Of a stretch of 64,000 bases of DNA, positions 16,605-25,789 are shown piece by piece. The stretch is from Nocardia sp. (GTDB taxonomy: Bacteria > Actinomycetota > Actinomycetes > Mycobacteriales > Mycobacteriaceae). The notes below the pieces were generated by a model. That model was not told the origin of the DNA and did no database searches. It was given only the letters and a program-made list of their open reading frames with translations. The stretch lies in contig NZ_JAODNK010000193.1 of NCBI RefSeq assembly GCF_025465275.1, positions 1-64,000 of the forward strand, in the 5' to 3' direction. The position numbers and the translations under genes are program-made. How positions within the stretch are numbered: the first letter of the stretch is position 1; each line of letters starts with the position of its first letter.

Positions 16605-17402
16605 ATGGATCTCCAGCTGCACAGCGCGCGTGTGCTCGTCACCGGCGGCGGCTCCAATATCGGCCGGGGCATCGTGCACGGCTTCGCTCGCGAAGGCGCG
16701 CGCATCGTGATCAGCGATATCGACGGGCCGCAGGCCGAGAATGTGCGGGCGGAGGCCCTGGAACTGGGCGCTACGGCCGTCGAGGTCGCCACAGGCGATC
16801 TCACGCTCGACGGTGTCGCCCAGGAGGCGGTCGATCGTGCGGTGCAGCGGTGGGGCGGGCTGGATGTGCTGGTCAATAATGCGGGCTGGAGTGTGCCCGG
16901 CTTCATTGCCGAGGACACCGACCGCGCGAAGTGGCAGCGCACCATCGAGATCAATCTCTACACCGCGATCGCCGCTACCCAGGCCGCGATTCCGGCCATG
17001 CGCGAGACAGGAGCGGGCGCAATCGTTTTCATTGCCAGCGATGCGGCGTTCGGGCAGATCCGCCAGGGCATCTACGGCGCGACCAAGGCCGGGCTGATCG
17101 CCTTGGCGCGCACCACCGCTCGTGAGCACGGCCGCCACGGCATTCGTTCCAATGTCGTCTGCCCGGGCCTGGTCATCCCCGACGGGCCCGATGCGGTCGG
17201 GCCGAGCAGTCTGTGGGCGGTCGGCCAGGACGCCGTCTTCAATGAGAAGCAGATCGACTTCCTGCGCAAGGACATTCCGCTGCGCCGGCTCACCACCGCC
17301 GAGGACATTGCCAATTCGGTGGTCTGGGTGTCCTCCGACAGTGCCGCGCGCCAGGTCACCGGTCAGGTGTTCTCGGTCAGCGGCGGATACACGATGCCGT
17401 AG
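16605..17402 (+). CDS. Short-chain dehydrogenase/reductase
   Basis: A 265-residue SDR with cofactor loop TGGGSNIGRG, acidic beta-2 end (ISDIDG, favouring NAD), NNAG, catalytic Ser in FIASDAAFG and Tyr-Lys in YGATK. The C-terminus GQVFSVSGGYTMP is typical of 3-hydroxyacyl-CoA or 2,3-dihydrodiol dehydrogenase-like SDRs. It is the first gene of a rightward operon with the second TetR (2 bp gap), thiolase and acyl-CoA dehydrogenase. Substrate unknown. Confidence 0.86.
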   Translation: MDLQLHSARVLVTGGGSNIGRGIVHGFAREGARIVISDIDGPQAENVRAEALELGATAVEVATGDLTLDGVAQEAVDRAVQRWGGLDVLVNNAGWSVPGFIAEDTDRAKWQRTIEINLYTAIAATQAAIPAMRETGAGAIVFIASDAAFGQIRQGIYGATKAGLIALARTTAREHGRHGIRSNVVCPGLVIPDGPDAVGPSSLWAVGQDAVFNEKQIDFLRKDIPLRRLTTAEDIANSVVWVSSDSAARQVTGQVFSVSGGYTMP

Positions 17403-17404
17403 CG

Positions 17405-18007
17405 ATGGCCCGGCCAGCGAAGAACCCCGGCAATGGCAGCCGCGACCGGATCCTGGCGGCCGCTGCCGCGGTGCTGTCCGAAAAGGGTTACGCGGCAGCG
17501 CGACTCACCGATATCGCCGAAGTCGCGCAGCTACGCGCACCGGCCGTCTACTACTACTTCGATTCGCGGGAGGCCTTGGTCGCCGAGGTGATGATCGTCG
17601 GCCAGCAATGGGTGCGACGGCATGTCACCGAGTCGCTCGACGCACTGCCGCCGGGAACTTCGGCCCTCGACCGGGTCTGCGTTGCCGTCGACGCCCACCT
17701 GCGCGTCGAGCTGGAGCTGTCGGACTTCGCCACCGCTGTCACCCGCAATGCCGGGCAACTGCCCGCTGACGTGCGCGCGCAGGTCGGACAGGAAAGCGCT
17801 CAGTACCACGCCATTTGGCGCGCGCTCATTACCGACGGACAGTCCGACGGCTCGATCCGCACCGATATCGATCCGCGCTCGGCACGCATGCTGATCATCG
17901 GCGCCTTGAATTGGGCGCCCGAATGGTGGCATGCGACAACACAATCCATCGATCTGCTGATCAGCACCGCACAGTCGTTCATTCGCGCCGGCCTGTCCGC
18001 GCACTGA
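17405..18007 (+). CDS. TetR-family regulator, paralogue of the first
   Basis: 200 residues. Helix-turn-helix is at about residues 15-60 (RDRILAAAAAVLSEKGYAAARLTDIAEVAQL; APAVYYYFDSREAL), and the ligand domain ends with IGALNWAPEWWH. Recognition-helix residues around APA-V-YYYF are nearly the same as in the 14173 product, matching the shared operators. Being co-transcribed inside the operon it regulates suggests autoregulation. Cross-talk or heterodimers between the two are possible. Confidence 0.86.
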   Translation: MARPAKNPGNGSRDRILAAAAAVLSEKGYAAARLTDIAEVAQLRAPAVYYYFDSREALVAEVMIVGQQWVRRHVTESLDALPPGTSALDRVCVAVDAHLRVELELSDFATAVTRNAGQLPADVRAQVGQESAQYHAIWRALITDGQSDGSIRTDIDPRSARMLIIGALNWAPEWWHATTQSIDLLISTAQSFIRAGLSAH

Positions 18008-18043
18008 ACACCCCCACCGCACCACCATTACCGGAGGAACACC

Positions 18044-19195
18044 ATGCCCGAGGCATACATTGTCGACGCCGTCCGCACCCCGGTCGGCCGCCGCAGGGGC
18101 GGCTTCACCGACACCCATCCCGCCGACCTCGGCGCGCATGTCATCCGGGAGCTGGTCGAGCGCGGCGACTTCGATCCGGCCGCCATCGACGATGTGATCT
18201 ACGGGTGCCTGGACGCCATCGGTTCGCAGGCGGGCGATATCGCGCGCACCGCCGCGCTCGCCGCCGGACTGCCGGAGACCGTTCCCGGTGTCACCATCGA
18301 CCGGCAGTGCGGATCCTCGCAGCAGGCAGTGCATTTCGCGGCGCAGGCCGTCATGAGCGGTACTTCTGATCTGATCATCGCCGGCGGCGTGCAGAAGATG
18401 ACCCAGTTCCCCATCCTCAGTTCGTTCACCGCGGGCGAGCCGTTCGGCGCGACCGATCCGTGGACCGGATCCAAGGGCTGGGCAGCGCGGTACGGCAATG
18501 CCGAAGTCTCCCAGTTCCACAGCGCGGAAACGATTGCCGCGCAGTGGGGCATCTCGCGCGAAGACATGGAGCGCTTCGCGCTGGAGAGCCATTCGCGTGC
18601 CGTGCGGGCGCGCGAAGAAGGGCGGTTCGATCGCGAGATCGCCGCCTTCGACGGGGTGACGCAGGACGAGGGCCCACGCCCCGACACGACGCTGGAGAAG
18701 ATGGCGGCGCTGCCGACGCTGGTACCCGGCGGGCGGGTCACCGCCGCGGTCTCCAGCCAGATCTCCGATGCGTCCTCGGCCATGCTGATCGCCTCCGAAG
18801 CTGCGGTCAAGGCGCACGGGTTCACCCCGCGCGCTCGCATCCATCATCTGTCGGTGCTGGGCGCGGATCCGGTGAACCTACTGACCGCTCCCATCCCCGC
18901 GACCCGGCGCGCACTCGCCAAAACCGGCATGACCATGGCTGATATCGACCTCACCGAGATCAATGAGGCATTCGCCTCCGTGGTCCTGGCCTGGCTGCAC
19001 GAACTGAAGGCCGATCCGGCGAAGGTCAATGTGAACGGCGGCGCCATCGCCCTCGGACATCCGCTCGGCGCCTCCGGCACCCGGCTCATGATCACCCTGC
19101 TGCACGAACTCGAACGCACCGGCGGGCGCTACGGCCTGCAGACCATGTGCGAGGGCGGCGGACAGGCAAATGTCACCATTATCGAACGGCTCTGA
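18044..19195 (+). CDS. Acetyl-CoA acetyltransferase / thiolase
   Basis: A 383-residue thiolase with nucleophile Cys in TIDRQCGSSQQAVHF (about residue 89), NEAFAS, GHPLGASGTR and the second Cys in TMCEGGGQAN. A ribosome site GGAGG stands 6 bp before the ATG (18044). The family resembles FadA5/FadA6-type steroid and long-branched substrate thiolases in the QCGSSQQA motif, but ring or chain specificity cannot be decided. It ends 3 bp before the acyl-CoA dehydrogenase. Confidence 0.88.
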   Translation: MPEAYIVDAVRTPVGRRRGGFTDTHPADLGAHVIRELVERGDFDPAAIDDVIYGCLDAIGSQAGDIARTAALAAGLPETVPGVTIDRQCGSSQQAVHFAAQAVMSGTSDLIIAGGVQKMTQFPILSSFTAGEPFGATDPWTGSKGWAARYGNAEVSQFHSAETIAAQWGISREDMERFALESHSRAVRAREEGRFDREIAAFDGVTQDEGPRPDTTLEKMAALPTLVPGGRVTAAVSSQISDASSAMLIASEAAVKAHGFTPRARIHHLSVLGADPVNLLTAPIPATRRALAKTGMTMADIDLTEINEAFASVVLAWLHELKADPAKVNVNGGAIALGHPLGASGTRLMITLLHELERTGGRYGLQTMCEGGGQANVTIIERL

Positions 19196-19198
19196 GCC

Positions 19199-20347
19199 AT
19201 GGACCGCGACTTCTACACCGAGGACCATGAACTCTATCGGCAGACGGTGCGCGAGTTCCTGACTCGCGAGGTGATTCCCCACCGCGAGCGCTGGGACGAG
19301 GAACGCTGGATCGATCGCAGCGTGTTCGCGGCGGCCGCCAAGGCCGGGGTCTACGCATTGCAGATTCCCGAACAGTACGGAGGCGCAGGCGAACTCGACT
19401 ATCGGTATCGAATGGTCGTGTGCGAGGAGGTATCTCGCGCGCACGCACTATCCTTCGCGCTGACGCTGGCGCTACAGGACGATCTGGTGCTGCACTATCT
19501 GCTCGATCTGACGACCGAGGAGCAGAAGCAGCGCTGGCTGCCCGGCTTCGCCGCCGGCGAGCTCATCGGGGCGCTCGCCATGACCGAGCCGGGGGCGGGC
19601 AGCGATCTGCAAGGGATCCGGACCGAGGCCAGGCAGGACGGCGACGACTGGATCCTCAACGGGCAGAAGACCTTCATCTCCAGCGGCATCATGGCCGACG
19701 TGGTGATCGTCGCGGCCCGCACCGATCCGGCCGGCGGTACCGGGGCCTTCACACTGTTCGTGGTCGAGCGGGATATGCCCGGCTTCGAGCGCGGTCGCAA
19801 GCTCGCGAAGATCGGGCTGCCCGGCCAGGACACCGCGGAACTGTTCTTCGACAATGTGCGGGTGCCCAGCGCCAATGTGCTCGGCGGCATCGGACGCGGC
19901 CTGCAGAATCTCATGAGCCACCTGCCCAGGGAACGACTCGGGATCAGCGCGGGGGCTATTGCGCTCTCGCGCGCCATCTTCGAGGTGACGCGTGAATACT
20001 GTTTCACCCGAACGGCATTCGGCAAGCCGATCGGAGACAACCAGCACGTGCGATTCGAACTCGCCGAAATGGCTACGGAACTTGATATCACCGAGGCCTA
20101 TGTCGATAAATCCGTCCGCGCGTACAACGCGGGCAAGCTGACGCCGGTCGATGCGGCGAAGGGCAAGTGGTACACCAGCGAACTGCAGAAACGCATCGTC
20201 GATCGCTGTCTGCAGCTGCACGGCGGGTACGGCTACATGTCCGAATACCCGGTGGGCCGCGCCTACACCGACACCCGCGTGCAGACGATCTACGCGGGCA
20301 CCACGGAGATCATGAAGGAGATCATCGGACGCGACCTGGCTCGATAA
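19199..20347 (+). CDS. Acyl-CoA dehydrogenase
   Basis: A 382-residue flavin acyl-CoA dehydrogenase. It shows the FAD/substrate motif AMTEPGAGSDLQGI, the KTFISSG segment, and LQLHGGYGYMSEYPVGRAYTDTRVQTIYAGTTEIMKEIIGR with the FAD motif. The catalytic base region is the YAGTTEIM Glu typical of short and medium-chain enzymes. It introduces the 2,3-double bond that the crotonases or MaoC protein can hydrate. It is the last gene of the rightward operon and convergent with the mce block. Confidence 0.9.
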   Translation: MDRDFYTEDHELYRQTVREFLTREVIPHRERWDEERWIDRSVFAAAAKAGVYALQIPEQYGGAGELDYRYRMVVCEEVSRAHALSFALTLALQDDLVLHYLLDLTTEEQKQRWLPGFAAGELIGALAMTEPGAGSDLQGIRTEARQDGDDWILNGQKTFISSGIMADVVIVAARTDPAGGTGAFTLFVVERDMPGFERGRKLAKIGLPGQDTAELFFDNVRVPSANVLGGIGRGLQNLMSHLPRERLGISAGAIALSRAIFEVTREYCFTRTAFGKPIGDNQHVRFELAEMATELDITEAYVDKSVRAYNAGKLTPVDAAKGKWYTSELQKRIVDRCLQLHGGYGYMSEYPVGRAYTDTRVQTIYAGTTEIMKEIIGRDLAR

Positions 20348-20353
20348 CCGCGC

Positions 20354-21667
20354 TCACCAGCCGAAGAGCAGGAGGTGGGTCGCGCCGACCACCAGGCCCA
20401 GCAGGGCGCCGTGCAGGTACAGCAGCCACGCATCCTGTTCGACCGAGGCGTAGAACATCTCCATGAACTCACCCGGAGTGAGCAATCGGAGCTTGCGCGC
20501 GGCGAATTCGTCGATCTTCCTCGCTTGCTCCCGCATGAACCCCTCATCGGCGATGAGGCTGGGAGCCAGCGCCACCGCGGCGTCGACCGCCGCGGAATTC
20601 AGGCGGTCGAAGCGGCGGGCGCCGAGGGCCGCCTGCACTATCGACCGGGTCGGTCCGAGCTGATGCTGGATCTCGGCGGTGACGACATAGCCGAGCAATC
20701 GACGCGTCTTGTCACCGTTCGGCCCGTCCAGCAGCTCTTCCGAGAGGTTCTCCAGCGTCAGCACCCGGTAGGCCAGGATGTGTGCGAGATCGGCCGCGGC
20801 CTGCGGCTGCCGCTTCGCCAGCAGGGCCTGTCGCCACAGGTACCGGTACCACGGCTGCGGATCACCCGGTTCGAACACCATCTTGATCGCGATGACATTG
20901 ACCGCGACGCCGATGCTCGCGGCGGCCAGCAGGATGATGATCCAGGCCGGGATCGCGCCGATCACCGGAATGCTCTGGTGCACACGCATATACAGCGCGA
21001 GCAGCAGGCCGAACGGTGCGCCCAGCAGGCCGATCCGGACCATGAACCGTAACTCCGGGGCCGCGACGGTGGTGGTGAGATCCTTCAGGATGGCCGGGTT
21101 TTCGCGGAGATAGCGGATGACGAAGCTCTTGACGTCGATCAGCTGGTCAACGCTGCCGCCCAGCGTGCCGAAAGCGCTGCGGCACAGCGCCGGAAGCTCA
21201 CGTTCCACCCGCTCGTAGACCAGCTGTTTCATCGGCTGCGGGACATTGCGCCACAGGTCCCGATTCTCGCCGTCCATCATCTCGTCGACCATCGGCCGCA
21301 CCTGTGCGCGCACGAGTTCGGCTATGTAGTCGGCGATTCCATCGAGATCCAGTTCGCCGATCAGGTCGTGCGGGCTACCGATGCGCATCAGGGCCTTGTC
21401 GGCACAGACGCTGGCCATCTTCTCGGCCCGCGCGGGGATGAAGCCCTGGAACCCGAGCCGCTGACCGTCGCCGGAGAAGATCGGCAGTACCTGCACACGG
21501 CGTGGGAAATATGGGTAGAGGACGGCGAGTCCCGGAATCCGCACACCGCGAAACAGCACCGGCCAGAACAGCATCAGCACGCCGGTCCAGTTTGTCAGCC
21601 ATCCGGCGAGCGCACTGAAGACCGAGAAGGTGACGATTTCGAAGACGAACCTGGACCGCTCGGTCAT
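20354..21667 (-). CDS. DUF445-like membrane protein
   Basis: 437 residues. Near the N-terminus it has GWLTNWTGVLMLFWP and in the middle SIGVAVNVIAIKMVFEP; both fit the G-x2-T/V-N-x2-A/G-V/I-x-M-L/V-F-x-P signature of DUF445, which occurs twice in that family. Membrane segments are predicted near residues 8-35, 205-270 and at the extreme C-terminus. It is the terminal gene of the mce operon. An in-frame TTG (21706) overlapping the previous stop as TTGA could be the true, coupled start; ATG 21667 is used here. A role as an inner-membrane accessory of lipid transport is only inferred from context. Confidence 0.7.
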   Translation of the reverse strand: MTERSRFVFEIVTFSVFSALAGWLTNWTGVLMLFWPVLFRGVRIPGLAVLYPYFPRRVQVLPIFSGDGQRLGFQGFIPARAEKMASVCADKALMRIGSPHDLIGELDLDGIADYIAELVRAQVRPMVDEMMDGENRDLWRNVPQPMKQLVYERVERELPALCRSAFGTLGGSVDQLIDVKSFVIRYLRENPAILKDLTTTVAAPELRFMVRIGLLGAPFGLLLALYMRVHQSIPVIGAIPAWIIILLAAASIGVAVNVIAIKMVFEPGDPQPWYRYLWRQALLAKRQPQAAADLAHILAYRVLTLENLSEELLDGPNGDKTRRLLGYVVTAEIQHQLGPTRSIVQAALGARRFDRLNSAAVDAAVALAPSLIADEGFMREQARKIDEFAARKLRLLTPGEFMEMFYASVEQDAWLLYLHGALLGLVVGATHLLLFGW

Positions 21668-21702
21668 ATCCCAATCGATCAGGCCGCCCGTAGCGAGAAC
21701 CG

Positions 21703-22389
21703 TCAACGCTGGCCCGGCGCGGCGGCTGGGGCTGGGGCGGCGGGAGCGGGCGCGGCAGCGGCGGGAGCGGGGGCAGCAGCGGCAGGTTCCAGTGCGGGTG
21801 CGTCGAGCTTGCTCACCAGCCACTTTCCGTCGATCTTGTCCAAGGATGCGACCAGGGAGATCTGGCTCGGCACCTGCTTGCCCTGGGTGCCGAGGCTGCT
21901 GATCGAAATGCTCATGGCGATCACGACATTGGCGTGTGTGGCATCGACGGACTCGACACCGCAGCGGGCATCACGGGCCTCGGATTTGATCTGCGCGCCG
22001 GTGATGACGTCCTTCAGCTCGCTGCTGGTTTTCCCGAACTCGGTCTTGAAATCACCTGTGGCACCGTCTAATACGGCGGGGACGTACTTGTCGATGTTCT
22101 GGGAGTCGTAGTTGGTCATGGTCTTCGCATAGTCGCAGGCGATGCCGCGGACTGTGCCCTCGGCGTCCATGACGGTCCGGTTGCTGTCGTAGCGGGTGTA
22201 GAAGAAGGTGGCAGCGGCAAGCGGGACCACGATAGATACCGCCAGGGCGGCAAGGCGTATCGGGCGCGACCAGCGTCGTGATGTTTCGGGGGTCGGTGAA
22301 ACTACGTCCGACTCCGGTGTTTCAGTCACCTCTGAGGTATCGGACGGTACTGCGGAATCTGAGCTGGATGTCATCTGACTGCTTCTCAC
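21703..22389 (-). CDS. Mce-associated membrane protein
   Basis: 228 residues. An acidic N-terminal tail is followed by one membrane helix (about 45-66, LAALAVSIVVPLAAATFFY), an extracytoplasmic NTF2-like domain with IACDYAKTMTNYDSQNIDKYVPAVLDGATGDFKTEF, and an Ala-Pro repeat tail. This is the layout of the Mas proteins that follow mce operons in actinobacteria and stabilise the Mce transporter (as Mam4A does for mce4). The first ATG and a second one at 22374 are both possible starts. The Ala-Pro tail probably spans the wall. Confidence 0.85.
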   Translation of the reverse strand: MRSSQMTSSSDSAVPSDTSEVTETPESDVVSPTPETSRRWSRPIRLAALAVSIVVPLAAATFFYTRYDSNRTVMDAEGTVRGIACDYAKTMTNYDSQNIDKYVPAVLDGATGDFKTEFGKTSSELKDVITGAQIKSEARDARCGVESVDATHANVVIAMSISISSLGTQGKQVPSQISLVASLDKIDGKWLVSKLDAPALEPAAAAPAPAAAAPAPAAPAPAAAPGQR

Positions 22390-22410
22390 TGTTGATCGGA
22401 AGATTCGGGG

Positions 22411-23598
22411 TCAGCGGGGCGCGGGCCCGACCGGGACCGACTGTTCGTTCGGGTCGACACCCGGCGGCCGCTGGGCGCCGTTGTCCGGCAGATCGGGGCG
22501 CGGTGCGTTGGCCGAACCTCGAATCTGCAGCGCGGGGTTATTGGTGACGCAGAAGTTCCACCGGCGCACGGTATTGCCATTGAGCTGGGTGGGTGAGACC
22601 GGAACGGCCTCGTACTCGCAGGTCTGGCGGGGCCAGATATCGACGAGCGTGTGGAACTCACCCTCGTGGGCGGGCAGGCCGAGCGCGCCGGCCCCATCCC
22701 GCAGTGCGGGAAACAGTTCCCGCATGGCCGGGGTCCGGAGTCTGGCCGAGCGAGCGATGGCCAGGAAGTTCGTCGCCAGACTCGTTACCGGGTCCGAGGT
22801 TTCGTTGAGCACGCTACCGAGGGTCGCGAGCTGGCCGGGGCCGAGATCGAGCAGCTTGCGCACCTCCGAATCGGCGGCGGTCAGCTGCTGGAACAGGGTG
22901 CTCGAATTGGCGGTCAGGGTGGCCAGATCGGGCTGGATGTGCGCGGTGGTGCCCGCGATGGTCCGCAGATTCGTCAGCAGCGCGACGGTCTGCGGCAGCA
23001 CGTTCTCCATCCCGACGGTGATCGCGCTGATGCCGGATATCAAGCTGCGCAATTGATCCGGGCCGCCGCCGAGCGCCTTGTCCAGTTCGGTGATGATGGT
23101 CTGGAACCGGGTCGGATCCGAGGCCGGGTCGAGCTGGGCGATCAGCGCGTTCGAATTCTCCAGCACATCGGCCATGGGAACCGGGGTCGTCACATCCTTC
23201 GAGACGATCAGCGCACCATCTTTGAGGTACGGACCGTCATTGGTGGTAGGCCGGAAGTCCAGATACTGCTCCCCCACCGCAGACAGCGATTGCACGGCGA
23301 CAATCCCGCCGGACGGAATCCGCGCCGAGGAATTGATCCGGGCGAGCGCCTCGATCCCATTGCTGGTCAATGTGATCGAGCTGATCGAGCCCACGCGAAA
23401 GCCGCGCAGGGTGACATCGCTATTGCGCATCAGGCCGCCGGAACGCGTCATTTCGATTCGGACGGTGTAGGTGTCACGCAGTGGGTTGATGCCTGCCATG
23501 CCCACGAAGAGGTAGGTGCCGCCCACGAGCAGGGCGACCACCAGCCCGAGATTTGTCAGTAGCACCTTGCGCTGCAGCAGTTTTCGCAGGACGGTCAT
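22411..23598 (-). CDS. mceF: Mce-family lipid-transfer protein, MceF position
   Basis: 395 residues. There is an N-terminal membrane anchor at about 13-33 and an MCE domain at about 40-120 (MTRSGGLMRNSDVTLRGFRVGSI). A long helical region follows that would line the periplasmic channel, and then a Pro-rich tail. It is the sixth mce gene of the operon and overlaps mceE by 4 bp. Six different Mce proteins form a heterohexameric tube that carries sterols or fatty acids to the YrbE permease. Which numbered mce operon this is cannot be told from the window. Confidence 0.9.
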   Translation of the reverse strand: MTVLRKLLQRKVLLTNLGLVVALLVGGTYLFVGMAGINPLRDTYTVRIEMTRSGGLMRNSDVTLRGFRVGSISSITLTSNGIEALARINSSARIPSGGIVAVQSLSAVGEQYLDFRPTTNDGPYLKDGALIVSKDVTTPVPMADVLENSNALIAQLDPASDPTRFQTIITELDKALGGGPDQLRSLISGISAITVGMENVLPQTVALLTNLRTIAGTTAHIQPDLATLTANSSTLFQQLTAADSEVRKLLDLGPGQLATLGSVLNETSDPVTSLATNFLAIARSARLRTPAMRELFPALRDGAGALGLPAHEGEFHTLVDIWPRQTCEYEAVPVSPTQLNGNTVRRWNFCVTNNPALQIRGSANAPRPDLPDNGAQRPPGVDPNEQSVPVGPAPR

Positions 23599-24674
23599 CG
23601 CTGGCCTCCTGTCACCCGGTTGTAGACCCGCTGCAGGACATCGAGCAGGCTGCCGGTGAAGGCATTCGCATCGCTGCCATCGGGGAATTTGCTGCCGGGG
23701 TCGTAGAGCGCCCCGATGCCCAGATAGTTGGCGGTGCCGTAGAACGCCATGGCATTGCCTCGCATGGTGGTCAGCAGTTTCGGCGTCACCTCGTGCAGGG
23801 CGTCCAGGGTGCCCGCGAAATTGTCGCCCATCCGGGCCAGGCTGGAGGTCAGCTTCTCGGTGCTGTCGAGCAGGGTGCTCAGGTCGGTGGCCGAGGTCTT
23901 GGCAAAATCGTCCAGGGCCGCACCGGTGGTCGCGATCTTGCCGAGCAGATCGCCGATCTTCCGATTGTCGTCAGCGATCGCGCTGATCATGGCCGGGACA
24001 GTATCGGCGACGGCGCTGAGCTCGGCCTTGCGCTGGTTGAATTGGGCGAGCAGTCCGCCGGTCGCGCCGAGGAAGCCATCCAATTGATCCGAGCGCTGAT
24101 TCAATGCCGTAGTCGCGGAGGTCATTTCGGTGATCAGATGGGCGAGCACCGGACCTCTGCCGGCGACCATCGAATCCAGTTCTGTCGAGATGTTCGCGAG
24201 CCGATTCAGCGCGCCGCCATTGACCAGCGTCGCGACGGACAGCAGCAGATCTTCGACAGACGCACCGGCTGAGGTGTTCTGCTGCTGAATGGTGTCGCCC
24301 GCGTGCAGCAATTGCTGATCGGGTGTGCGCGGGGGCAGCGAAATCGCCACGTACACATCACCCAGCGGGGTGGCCTGCCGGAGCTCCGCGGTCGCGTTGG
24401 CGGGAACCTGGACGTCCCCGCGAATGCTCATCTCGACATCGGCAATGTAGTTCCGTGTCGAAATCGCGGTCACCTCACCGACATCCGAGCCGCCGATCTT
24501 CACATGGGCGGAGGCAGGCAGGTTGAGCGCATTGCCGAAGATCGCATGAATGCTGTAGCTGTTCGCGCCGACGCCGGGACGCGGCAGCGGCAGATCTTCG
24601 ACGGTGATACCGCAGCCGCTGATGGCGGTGACGCTGATCAGCAGGGGTAGCAATAGCCTTGTCCGGGAGGTCAT
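23595..24674 (-). CDS. mceE: Mce-family lipoprotein, MceE position
   Basis: 359 residues with a lipoprotein signal, LLLPLLISVTAISGC, lipobox I-S-G-C at about residue 21. The MCE domain follows (IHAIFGNALNLPASAHVKIGGSDVGEV), then a long helical domain. This is the usual lipoprotein member (LprK/LprN position) of mce operons. It overlaps mceD and mceF by 4 bp each. Confidence 0.9.
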   Translation of the reverse strand: MTSRTRLLLPLLISVTAISGCGITVEDLPLPRPGVGANSYSIHAIFGNALNLPASAHVKIGGSDVGEVTAISTRNYIADVEMSIRGDVQVPANATAELRQATPLGDVYVAISLPPRTPDQQLLHAGDTIQQQNTSAGASVEDLLLSVATLVNGGALNRLANISTELDSMVAGRGPVLAHLITEMTSATTALNQRSDQLDGFLGATGGLLAQFNQRKAELSAVADTVPAMISAIADDNRKIGDLLGKIATTGAALDDFAKTSATDLSTLLDSTEKLTSSLARMGDNFAGTLDALHEVTPKLLTTMRGNAMAFYGTANYLGIGALYDPGSKFPDGSDANAFTGSLLDVLQRVYNRVTGGQR

Positions 24675-25789
24675 TTCATACCACTCAATCCGAGCAGGGC
24701 CGCGGTGATACCGAAGTCCGCGCCGAAATCCTCCGCCTTACCGGTCCGGCAACCGTCCGAGCGCATTTGGATCTTCGAGCAGAACAGGCTCAGCAGCTCG
24801 CCGTCGAGCAGCGACTTGTCCACCAGGAAGTGCAGTCGGAACTGGGCCGGATCCCGCAGCACCGCCTTGTCGATATTGCGGAACAGCAGTGGCGTGACAT
24901 CGACGATCTCGATCAAATTGCGGGCATTGCGCTGCAGCTGATCGGTGACGCCGGTCAATCCGGAGACGGCGGAACCGAATTCGCCGCGATGCTGCGCGAG
25001 CACGGTGCTCGTATTGGCCAGGAAATCATTGAGCTGAGTGAGCACCGCTTGCAGGCCGGGCGCCTGATCGGCGAGCAATTGGGTCAACTGCGTGGTCTGT
25101 CCGCTGAAATCACGGACCGCCTGGTCATTGGAGGCAATGATCTGCGTTATCTCGTTGAGCCGGATGATGATTCGCGAGATGGCATCACCATTGTCCACGC
25201 CGAGCTGCACCGATCGCGATAGTGCGGCAATGGTGTCGCGGATCCGATCGCCATTGCCCCGCAACACCTGTGCGAGCGCCTCGCCCGACAGCGGACCTTC
25301 CGTTCCACCCTTGCTCTTGAGCGAGGTGGCAATGCTGTCGACCGTCGCGAGCACCCGATCGAGATCGACCGGCGTCCGGGTGCGGGCCGGGCCGTCCTGT
25401 CCGCACGGACTGCCGCACGGAATATGGTCGCCGTCAGCGAGTTTCGGCCCCTTTCCCGAGTAGGCGGGCGCCAGTTCGATGTGCCGGTTGGTCACCAGCG
25501 AGGGCGAGATGGTCGCCGCGATCGCATCGGCCGGAATCGGGGTATCGGCCGTTATGGTCATCCACACGGTCACATAGGTGCCATGCGCTTCGATCTTGTC
25601 GATCTCGCCGATCTTCAAACCGAGCAGGGACACGTCATTGCCTTCGTAGACCCCGGCGATATTCGCGAAATCGGCGGTCAGGTGAATCTTGTCGGCGAAG
25701 GGCTTCCCGAGGACCCCGCAGCCCGCGACCGCCGATACCGCGGCGCAGAGGGCGGCGACGGCCGCAATGGTTCGGCGTAATCCGGTCAT
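24671..25789 (-). CDS. mceD: Mce-family protein, MceD position, with lipobox
   Basis: 372 residues from MTGLRRTIAAV. The signal LCAAVSAVAGC ends in a good lipobox (V-A-G-C, Cys at about residue 24), although MceD is generally described as anchored by a helix rather than by lipid. The MCE domain is DFANIAGVYEGNDVSLLGLKIGEI. A Cys pair (IPCGSPCG) and two late Cys suggest an extracytoplasmic, disulfide-bonded region. The start at 25789 overlaps the mceC stop by 4 bp; the longer frame upstream is mceC shadow. Confidence 0.88.
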   Translation of the reverse strand: MTGLRRTIAAVAALCAAVSAVAGCGVLGKPFADKIHLTADFANIAGVYEGNDVSLLGLKIGEIDKIEAHGTYVTVWMTITADTPIPADAIAATISPSLVTNRHIELAPAYSGKGPKLADGDHIPCGSPCGQDGPARTRTPVDLDRVLATVDSIATSLKSKGGTEGPLSGEALAQVLRGNGDRIRDTIAALSRSVQLGVDNGDAISRIIIRLNEITQIIASNDQAVRDFSGQTTQLTQLLADQAPGLQAVLTQLNDFLANTSTVLAQHRGEFGSAVSGLTGVTDQLQRNARNLIEIVDVTPLLFRNIDKAVLRDPAQFRLHFLVDKSLLDGELLSLFCSKIQMRSDGCRTGKAEDFGADFGITAALLGLSGMK

